From contig NC_088712.1 of assembly GCF_963576615.1 (NCBI RefSeq), positions 29,355,870 through 29,419,869 of the forward strand: a stretch of 64,000 nucleotides of DNA, written 5' to 3'. A program made the translations under genes and the position numbers. This stretch comes from Watersipora subatra. Its lineage: Eukaryota; Bryozoa; Gymnolaemata; Cheilostomatida; Watersiporidae. The notes under the pieces were generated by a model. That model was not told where the DNA came from. It worked only from the letters and a program-made list of their open reading frames with translations, and did not search any database. Of the stretch, positions 47,501 through 56,500 are shown one piece after another; the first letter of the stretch is position 1; each line of letters starts with the position of its first letter.

Positions 47501-50500
47501 AACTGACTCAAGTGCTCGTATCTCAAACATGGCTCGTATGTTAGTGCTAAAACTTGCTTGAAAGCTGGCTCGTATCTCAAGTTTCTCGTACGTTGGAGCA
47601 CTCGTAAGTTGAAGTATTACTGTACTTAGTACTACTAAGTAGGGTGATTGCGTAAGTGATTGTCATTAGTTGGCTTACTGGAATTTTCAATTGGCCATGC
47701 GCCAGAGCTTTTATCATCATAAAAATCATTTCCTCATGATATGTGGTTAAACACCTTTACAGTGGTTTTATTTCTGGCTTAATCCATTTCAACAGCACAA
47801 AACACTTTTTTCATAATATGAAGTTTGAAAGTTACAGTTGTTTGACAAAGTTTTAAAACCTTTACAGTTGTTTTTATTTTTCTCTTAATTTATTTCAACT
47901 ACACAAAACACTTCTCTCATGATATGTAGTTTGAAAGTTAGAATGGGAAATGTTGTTATATGTTAAACTGTTAGACTTTTTTACTACCCGGGCAACGCCG
48001 GGTAGCGCAGCTAGTATTCATATATATGTATGTATAAGTCTCTGTGTATATATATGCATACTAGGTGAATGCCTGGCGTTGCCCTGGTGATAAAAAAGTC
48101 TTTGCACAGAAAATTTATTTTCTTTGAACGTATAGCAACAGTTACCATTCCAACTTTTAAACTTTCTATCATGAAAAAAGTGTTTTGTTTCACACAAATA
48201 AATTAAGAGAAAAAATAAAATGGCTGTAAAGGTTGTCAAACTTTTTCAAACAACTGTAACTTTTAAACTTCATGTTATGAAAAAAGTGTTTTGTGCTGTT
48301 GAAATGGATTAAACCAAAAATAAAACCACTGTAAAGGTGTTTAAATGTGAAATGATTAGCAAGTAATGGCTAAATAAAGTTTGTTTGGCTACGATTACAA
48401 TGAAAAATGATTTGGTAATGATACAATTAATACAAACTGGGAAAACAAAATAAAAATTATGAATTTGTAAAATTAATAATAAAAATTAATATATAGAAAT
48501 GTGCACATACAGTACACACATATTAGTACACACATAATAACTTTAGTGTATTTGGTGGTTATGAACTGCAATAAAATGTAACATTACAATGTACTATGTG
48601 CAGTACGTACTGTAAGGAGTTCTTGCCTTCGAGACAGACGTAAAATATAAACATTGAATTTAACTTAAATGAATTTAGCCTACTAAACACATACTTGAAG
48701 CTAAGTTTTAGTATGTATTTCACTAAACTTCAACTTCGTCTGGCTAAAATTTTCATCACCTATCTGTTTTTGGTTTCGTTTTCACTATAACTTATAACAA
48801 ATAATGCTGAACTGAGAGAGAGAGAGCGAGCATCATATTTCTTTTAGGGGTTGCGAGAGGAATTTCAGCGACTAGCATATCGGCATCTTCATTATTTTGA
48901 TGTAATCAGCATACCAACTACCAAATTTTAATTTCGAAAGACTTCTATGTTGATATCACTGGCGGAATAAAAGTCAAAAAAGTTTCGTCCTCGTATGGCG
49001 AGAGTGAAAAAACATCGTGTTTCACATCACAAGGCAAAAAAATCGTATGACAGGGTCATCGTAACCCGAGGGCGCTCCATGTAATAAAAAGTGCACATTT
49101 AGCGTCTGTGATCGCGAAAAGGATATACAGTATATTGTAGGAGCGATGGGAATGATGAGAACGGATTAGCCTTTTGGTTAGGCTCGCTTGTTAGTAGACT
49201 TATGATTTCAATGTTGTGAGTTCAAATCTACAGTAGTACAAATGTGGTTTTTCGTTACTATGACTGGACAGACGAATGACAGACAAATTTTGAGATTTCT
49301 ATATATACTAGTTGTGCCACTCGGTGTTGCCCGGTTATTAAGAATAAGCTTATAAACAATGAGGGTTATGTAGTTGCCTGCCACTTGCTATTAGCCTGGC
49401 ACATTGCCAATGGATAATTTGAGTAAGCTTGCTAATAAGAGCTAACTACTTACTCTAAGATTGAGCACGCATAAAATTATGCTACCGCCCTCCATGACAT
49501 TGCGCCATCATCACGTTGTGTCGTAACGCAGAGCGATAGTCTACTTGCACCCATATAACGACGTATATCGCCTAACAAATCCATCAAGCTTGTTTGGCTT
49601 AACTGGAATGGTGTTAGACTGGTGAATGGGAAGGTCTCAGATCAAATCTTCAGCAATACGAATTCGTTATTCCAAAATTTTAATAGCTATAGCCGGACAT
49701 ACACAGAGACAGATACACAAATACACAGAAACACCGACTAACTTTGAGAAATATATATATAAACTAGCTGTGCCTTCCGGCGCTGCCCAGGTATTAAAAG
49801 TCAGCTTATAAACAGTGAGAAGTGATGAGAGTTGCCTACCACTCGCTATTAGCCCGGTACATTGTCAATGGAAAATGGTATTAAAATTCAACCTATAAAC
49901 AATGAGAAGTAATGAGAGTTGCTTGCCACTTGCTAATAGCCTGGCATATTGCCAAAGGAAAATTCCAGTAAGCTTGCTAATAAGCCTAGCCTTCTAATGC
50001 TCGTTGCGTCAGCGTTGTCCATCTACAGCTATTCTAATAATAGCTATAGCTGGATGTAATTGTGTTTGGGTGTTTGGATATAGATGTTTGTGTGTAATTA
50101 CTTCACCAAATATATAGTCATAATTACTAAGAAAGGGTGACATTAGTTAACTCTTCCTTGAGTATTTGAATGAACTGATCTGAGCATTCTAGTTCATCCA
50201 TGTATGCGTTTGTATAGCTTGTTAGACATCAGTATGTTTTAAATTCTGAATATAGGTATAAGTTGAATGTCTGGGATGTCGGTGGACAGAAATCTTTGAG
50301 ATCCTATTGGAGAAACTATTTTGAGTCAACCGATGGACTCATTTGGGTGGTCGACAGCGCTGACAAAAGACGACTTGTGGACTGCAAGGCAGAACTCCAT
50401 TCTCTTCTCGTGGAAGAGGTACTCAGGCAGTCTACGAAACAGTAATCTTTCATTTTTTACAGTTAATTGGAACAGGTGCACCCCCCCCCCCATTCCGCTA

Positions 50501-52728
50501 AAAGTAAAAATCCGCAAAATAGAAACTAATGGACTCATATCTAATAAAGTCACTTTATCATTAATTGTAAGTAAAAGTAATATTCTTTTTATCTCAAGTT
50601 CATTAGATTTGAGGTTCGAACGTGTTTAAACTGCTACCACAATAATACTTGCTGAGGGATCTCACTGCGTCAGAGTATGAGAGAGATTTACTTATTTTAT
50701 GCATTTGAGCTTTTTCATTTTTAATTATTTTATTTAATTTTTAATAAAGATTTTTTGCCTTAAAAAGTACTGAAACCCAACGGTGAACTCCAACCTGAAC
50801 TTTGAAGTAGCGAAGGATTACCGTGGCTATTTTTTCTCATCTCGTAATCTGTACAGAATTTAGCTATTTATCTGTTGACAGCTGTCCATCTATCTGTTGA
50901 TGACTGTCCATCTATCTGTTGACAGCTGTCCATCTATCTGTTGACAGCTGTCCATCTATCTGTTGACAACTGTCCATCTATCTGTTGACAACTGTCCATC
51001 TATCTGTTGACAGCTGTTCATCTGTTTGTTGACAGCTGTCTATCTATCTGTTGACAACTGTCCATCTGTTTGTTCACAGCTGTCCATCTATCAGGTTTTT
51101 TTTCTAATTTATAGATGAATTACTGTGTCAATGGCACATTATTCAAAGCATTCTCGAGGAGATAACTTCAATTTTATGGTTACTTTTTAGCCTAAACAAC
51201 CATTTCCTGCAAACCCCTTTTTAGGATGGTGTTGTTAGTTATTGTACCACTTTTTGACTTAATAAAGTTTTATCTATTCTGTATCAGCCGCTGGTTTATT
51301 TAATGGAAGTTGTTTTCACTGAATGGCTATATACTAGTTTGTTGCTGTCAGCAGATGTTAATTCATTAATTTGCTATCTATCTGCTGCTATCTTTTACGG
51401 TTTTCTTCCTGAAATGCATTCAAGTTTATGTCATTTGTGACAGTTACTATCATTATTGCATGTAAGGATATAGTAACATCTCACTTTTTTTCTCAATATA
51501 AGTAGATTTGGTTTATGCTTGTAGCGGTTAGCGGGAGCTACCCTTCTTGTCTTTTCGAACAAGCAGGACCTGCCTGGGGCTCTCTCCGCTGATGAGATTC
51601 GAGAGGTACAAGCATTTTCAATGTCTGGTTCATTGTCAAAGCTACTTAAAAATCTCCCACCATTTTATCATAACATTTAATTGATAACGATACAGTTTTT
51701 AGGCACAGCCTTCAGCCACTCCTGTATGTCTAAAGGTGATGTCTAAAGTCTCAACTTACGGTTAGTTTGTTGGTTAGTGAAGGCTGGTGCACACTATGTC
51801 TCGGTATGTCGACGTTAATCGCCCAATACATCGGTGATCGATTGGGTTAACATTGTTCACACTATCACAAACCCATCTGAATTTACACCGGCAAATAGTC
51901 TTCGACTAAAATGGGCGCTAAAACCATAATTACTAGTTCAGCAACGATCGTGAAGAGAAATAGAGATCAAGCCATCCGTGACAGCCAATCACCATCACCC
52001 AAGTGGGGCACATTGCACAGGTTGTTGTGGATGCTCGGCTGAATATCGGTTGAGTTTGACAGTCGCAATGTTTCAAGGTCACTATTTCGTTGTTTTTGCA
52101 GTGTCATCTGTTTATGGTGCACATACATGTAGTTGAGGAATAATTGCTGGGAGGTAAACTCTGACATACAACGATACGGTGTGAACCAGCCTTGAAGGAT
52201 GCTGACTGCCACTACCATCTTATAAACTCACTACTTGTGTACATCTCACACCATGCAGTGTCACATGGTTTCCGTGTAGATTGTGTGCACGTTTGCCCAT
52301 TATGTAGCTTGCAAGATCAATGGTTTCTTTCATTCATGCAGGAGCTTGTCTCGTGATTACCCCAAGCGGTTTAGATGTTTCATCATATTATAAAATCTGA
52401 TAAATTTTATAATATGATGAAACAACATATTGTAAAATCATAATTATGCAATAAAACAAGCACCAAATAAACTGCCATATGTTGCGGCGACGCTGAAAAA
52501 GTTGATAGAAAGACAAATATTGGACTAGCTATAGTGTTACAGGTTATTATACAAAAGGTGTTCACATTACTAGTCATTTTGAATATATTGCAGCTCTTAG
52601 ACCTCGACAGCATATCTACCCATCACTGGATGATTATTGGCTGCAGCGCTGTCACAGGAGAGAATCTCCTTCAGGGAATAGACTGGACAATCAGTGACAT
52701 CTCTTCTAGATTATTCACAGCAGATTAA
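41544..52728 (+). CDS. ARL2: ADP-ribosylation factor-like GTPase ARL2
   Basis: Five exons: 41544-41608, 45903-46013, 50256-50418, 51525-51605 and 52594-52728. Phases agree; CDS 555 nt, 184 aa, the same length as human ARL2. ARL2 is a small GTPase that acts with tubulin cofactor D in tubulin folding and releases lipid-modified cargo from PDE6D/UNC119. All GTPase boxes are present: GLDNAGKTT (P-loop, from residue 23), [11 protein letters not shown] (switch 1), WDVGGQ with Gln70 (switch 2), NKQD (125-128) and SAVTGEN (158-164). The start [14 protein letters not shown] has the usual Gly2 and amphipathic helix. The end [10 protein letters not shown] is typical. Introns 1 and 2 (about 4.3 kb each) hold a LINE relic, MITEs and a composite-element array. 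ATTAAA at 53051 may serve as poly(A) signal. Confidence 0.97.
41770..42858 (+). mobile_element. LINE reverse transcriptase relic (Jockey/CR1 type) in ARL2 intron 1
   Basis: One frame, interrupted by stops, carries an [18 protein letters not shown] (palm start), [19 protein letters not shown] (41.1 kb+), FADDALLY (about 42160, catalytic box intact), [23 protein letters not shown], and a C-terminal [11 protein letters not shown] region. Stops at about 41797, 42151 and 42265, with a compensating shift near FNPSK. Only the RT and 3' region are present; the endonuclease part is missing (5' truncation). A hairpin made of gatggaagct/agcttccatc lies just upstream (41700-41751) and tagcttccatc-like sequence recurs near 43018. 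Same strand as ARL2. Confidence 0.92.
42859..44229. other. ARL2 intron 1, remainder: no gene
   Basis: AT-rich, low complexity, no recognisable exon or well-bounded repeat. Confidence 0.5.
44230..44375 (+). mobile_element. tRNA-derived SINE, 'cttattatagtaa' tail family
   Basis: Head gccgcagttgttagggtgtt ggtctaccatgctgg with gaagtttgaattcag as the B box; tail gacatggctcttattatagt aa, identical to the unit at 58035 over about 20 bases. Confidence 0.7.
44440..45890. other. ARL2 intron 1, right part
   Basis: A direct repeat of gagaaatgcaatattag...aaatggca (44440 and 44600) is visible. Otherwise AT-rich sequence without supported genes. Confidence 0.45.
46065..46320 (-). mobile_element. tRNA-derived SINE / composite-element end, minus strand
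   Basis: Read on the minus strand: gtgtgcggcatcggactcgt gatcggtaggctccgagatcaaatcc is a tRNA-like head with B box, followed by a catactttgagaaatgtata tail. The tail is that of the composite elements at 9400 and 49750. Confidence 0.65.
46390..47622. mobile_element. mariner/Tc1-like MITE, second copy (1.23 kb)
   Basis: Ends cagtcatacttcaacttacg and (inverted) cagtaatacttcaacttacg, flanked by TA on both sides. Subterminal cgagctcgtatgtcaattta-type sequence is shared with 16300-17071. No transposase frame. In ARL2 intron 2. Confidence 0.8.
47735..48015 (-). mobile_element. Composite element head, inverted partial copy
   Basis: Reverse complement of the head and body: ends tttactacccgggcaacgcc gggtagcgcagctagta. 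It faces the next copy head to head at 48056. The head itself can form a cccgg/ccggg hairpin. Confidence 0.75.
48056..49308 (+). mobile_element. Composite element, copy 2 (longest)
   Basis: Head ctaggtgaatgcctggcgtt gccctggtgataaaa; body matching 8710-9110; 3' part (49150-49308) with a tRNA-like unit (ggattagccttttggttagg ... gtgagttcaaatct) and tail actggacagacgaatgacag ... tttctatatatacta. Direct neighbour of copy 3. Confidence 0.7.
49309..49765 (+). mobile_element. Composite element, copy 3 (short)
   Basis: Head ctagttgtgccactcggtgt tgcccggttattaa; short body (taagcttataaacaatgagg); tRNA-like unit at 49590-49650 (gtctcagatcaaatcttcag); tail atagccggacatacacagag ... actttgagaaatatatatat. 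Immediately followed by copy 4. Confidence 0.72.
49766..50100 (+). mobile_element. Composite element, copy 4
   Basis: Head actagctgtgccttccggcg ctgcccaggtattaaaa; an internal duplication of ttataaacagtgagaagtga...; decayed end with aatagctatagctggatgta. It ends about 155 bp before ARL2 exon 3. Confidence 0.65.
50868..51095. repeat. 22-bp minisatellite, about 10 copies
   Basis: Unit tatctgttgacagctgtcca tc. Each unit contains the palindrome gacagctgtc. In ARL2 intron 3. Confidence 0.94.
52377..52423. repeat. Perfect 20-bp hairpin in ARL2 intron 4
   Basis: Arms gtttcatcatattataaaat (52377-52396) and exact inverse (52404-52423) around a 7-base loop. Confidence 0.9.
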
Positions 52729-53483
52729 AGAAGTCTTCAATTTCTAATTACCTCTTCTATCTACATCACTTCAAGTCCCTCCATATCTTTCCCTAGTTTT
52801 TAAGTTGCGATGTAATGCATCTAAGCTTGTGCAACTGCATTCTGGGAGCTGCAGTGTTTGAGACTATTGGTAACTGGAACGTCACGCTTTCTGACATGTT
52901 TTTCATGACCTGACACAAACAGCAGGTGCTCGCCTCCCAACACCTGGTTTGCACACTTTTTTAACCTACCATGGTTAAGTGTTGTCTTTTGGCTTGACAT
53001 AAGATATTTCATATACTATTTTGTTGCAATTGTTCCCACTCTTTACTTTGATTAAAATAGCCTGCTATCAGCTTGTTTCACAATACGTGATTGGCGAAAT
53101 TGTGGTTAGTTAGCCAATATGCTTACAGCTTGCGGAGATGGATTATTTAATTATCCTTTTTACAATTCCTCTGACTCATTGCATTTTCTTGAAAATATAG
53201 TGAGTCAATTACAAAAAGTATATTAGTACAAAACTGGTTGATAATATTCTAGTAACTTTTTACCAATTTATCAATTTGTCATGGCAAAATAGATGACTAT
53301 CAATGCCGGTAAAATCTTTATGCTCGCTCGGAACTGGCTCTGTCTAAGGGCCGCTTTCAAACTTGTTAGAACTTGTTAGAATTTCCAAGTTTCGAAGGTA
53401 AAACCACTCGACTCATTCGAAAAGTGAGTAGTCCAAGTTCTGAGGCTATGATAACGCCTGGCGATAACCAAAAACCTGGTGGT

Positions 53484-53489
53484 TTTATT
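53484..53489 (-). terminator. Poly(A) signal AATAAA for the MS4A-like gene
   Basis: tttatt on the plus strand, so AATAAA on the minus strand, about 100 bp after the stop codon at 53587-53589. Spacing fits a short 3' UTR. Confidence 0.5.
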
Positions 53490-53586
53490 TTCTTCATGCG
53501 AAGTTATTGACAGTTTATACAGTTGTCAATTATAATATGTCACTGGTAACAAAGAACGAGGCAGCATTTTCAGTGCTAGCTCATGG

Positions 53587-56500
53587 TTACACAACTCCTG
53601 CAATGACATCCAGGCCCTCATAATCTGCTGCAGAATTGTCTTTGTTGGGTATATTAGTCTTTCTTGTCATCTGCACTACCGTAGCAAAATCTAACTTGGA
53701 GCGTTGCTTCATGTCACGCCCTGGAGAGCTTCTGCTAGTGGCTCTGGCAAGGGCTGTAGTAGCCAAGAGCAAGTTTGAGCAGTCTCTGGTAGATACCCTA
53801 GCGAGCTCGCTGACTGTGTCATCCTCATAGAGTCTGTCATAGCTCGTGCTGTCTGATTGCTGTATGATGATATCTTTGTCTCCAAGTATTTGTATGCTGA
53901 ATGTTCCATCTCTCTTCATGTGAACCTAAAAAACAGGACAAAATGCAGATCAAATGGTCATGCTAGAGTTGTTCACTCTTACTGATAGCGAAATAACAAC
54001 TCCAAAACATTCATTAACTAATTACTATGAAGAAAAAATATACAGAAAATGTAAATTTACCTCTTCCTTTACTTTGGCAGCCATTTGACAGCAAACAGGA
54101 ATTGACAGAATGCATACAAGTATCTCCATTCCACATGTTGCTAAATTGTATAACATGTAAACAACTAAACAACATGCAGTGTAACATGTGATGTAATCAT
54201 ACATACATTGGTACGTAGCATCAGATATAATAGAGTTTAATAGTTTTGGCATGTCAGTAGAATGAGTCATTTTTGACTCACCATTGATTGTCCGATTGCA
54301 TTATAGGTAAAGGAAAAGGCCAATGTAGAAATACATGTAATAGTATACAGCAAACCACGATTTTACAGAAAAACTACATGTACTATGAATTGCTATAATT
54401 TATATAAGCCATGTTGATGACGAGTTAAGAAAAGAATATTCCTGAACAATTATTCTTACCCATTCCTAGAATAACGTTTATGTCTAACTCTTCTTGTCGA
54501 TACATCGCACCATCAGATAAATGAGTGAAAAGTCCTCGCTTTAAAAGTTGTATGCAGACAATGCCCACAACAATAGAAACTATGCACAAGGCTCCATAGC
54601 ACATTACCTGCGGAAAGACGACTCTGTATATTGTGATTATTTTTTAAATGAGCAAACGCATGGCACTGAAACGATTAATTTATTAGTGATTCAAGAAGAA
54701 TGTTAAAAGTAACACAGTAAATGCCAAAAGAATGACAAGTCAGTTGTATGTTTATCACCAACAATTAACGAGCATAACAATCACTGAAACAGCGATGCTA
54801 GTGGCATACAAAGATTAGAAAATTCTTTCACTAGCACACCGTGACCTAATAGAAGAAGCATAACTTAAACCTACCAGATAGCCTGTTCGTTTCTTTGCAG
54901 TGACTATTCCTATTCCAGCTGTTAGCAAAAACTACAATAAAGTACATAGAATGAAAGTATTAACCATTATAACTATTTTAAGATTATAGGTGTTATGTCT
55001 GTCATGTTATATATGTTATTTCTGTGTATTAGTTTATTTTGAATAAATATGATATATTTATTTTATATGTTGTTATATTGTTTCTTCTATACATTTAAAT
55101 GACAGTTCAACTTAAATTTATTTGTAGCTACCAAAGCTAGTTACATTGTTTTTGCCTCTAAAATGATATTGTTGCACTAAGAGTTCGAAATATAATATAT
55201 TAATGAATTTTGCTGCATTTTTGTCAAACATTTAGCGGTATGAGAAATGGCAGATATTTTACGGAGTATTGATATGGCCATGGCTACGTTATTCTATAAA
55301 TGATCATGAAAACCACTGAAGCAGCTATTCTGGTGGCAGACATAATCTAGATCATTCTTTCACTCACAAATCATGGTCATCCGGAGAGCATGACCTAGTG
55401 GTCTAGAATGCTTGACCTGTGAACAACAGGTTGGGGTTCAGTTACCCAAAAAAGGTCACGGATACAAGAATGGAGTTCAACCTTAAATTGCTCTCTGCAA
55501 CCGGGCATGTCGTTGAAGCTCTCTCTCTCTACTGGACTCAAAAATCGCTAGGCTATAGTTTGTGTAGAGTTGCTCTTAAAAACATGCAGCATATGTTAGC
55601 AGCAAGCTAAGTAGACATACTCTATCTTCGAGGGATATCTAACACCTGGTCATCCATGAGTAGTCAGCTAGGAATTATGGTCAGAGTTCCCATAACTGGC
55701 TACATTTCGGGCTCTTATTCTCGCTGAGAAAATGGTAGCAGGTTTCAGACTTTAACTCCTGATGACCTCTTAGCTTGATTGAGAGAGTTGCCTACACATA
55801 TCTAGCTGTTGCTGTGAGAGCAGGTAACTTCTTGCCATAAGTTTAAACTTTGATTTTTTTGGATCATTGGTATACTTGCAAGCTGCCAAGCTCAGCATTG
55901 CTTCTACCATTTGAGTCAAACTCTATGCTAAGTTGCTGATCGGTCCTTGATCCACCAATCGATAGGTCAAGACTAGATCGGCTCATTTACATTAGCTATC
56001 AACTCATGTAGTATTTTGGCGTAGACTGCCCACACCTCTACAGATTCACAAATTTGATAAATCTACAGGTAGGAAAGGAAGGACTTCGCATATCCAAAGT
56101 AAGCTCTAGCCTGAAACAGGTGTCCCACCATCAGGTCAGGCCTTTTATGTTAATCACCGTAGCAATAAAAATGAACATTGAACAGCAAGAATAACCCATT
56201 ACATATAAATATAATCCATATACACATAAATTTACAAAATTGTAAAGAAACTGCGCTGATTGTCTGTGGGTTTCTGTGACTTCAATAGTGCGTAACCCAA
56301 ATTAGAGGGAGAGTCCAGCTTCGACAGCTATTTTCATCATAAAAGGGAGTTTTAGTAAAATATACAAAATATTCAATCGAGTATAATAAGCCTTGTTTGA
56401 TAGCATCAGAAATAGAAATAATAACATCAGTAGTGAAAGTCAGCCGTGTTATAACAAGATGCATTGCTCACGCTATTACAAGAGGAGAGAAGGCAGTAGG

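Noticed and set aside
49190-49240. tRNA genes at SINE heads (also 26080, 55400, 58090)
   Set aside because: B boxes and partial A boxes exist but acceptor stems do not pair; these are tRNA-derived repeats, not tRNA genes.
54025-54270. Longer version of MS4A exon 4 starting upstream at an ATG near 54270
   Set aside because: Its phase does not fit exon 3. The acceptor at 54165 gives an in-phase junction and a cleaner fourth helix.
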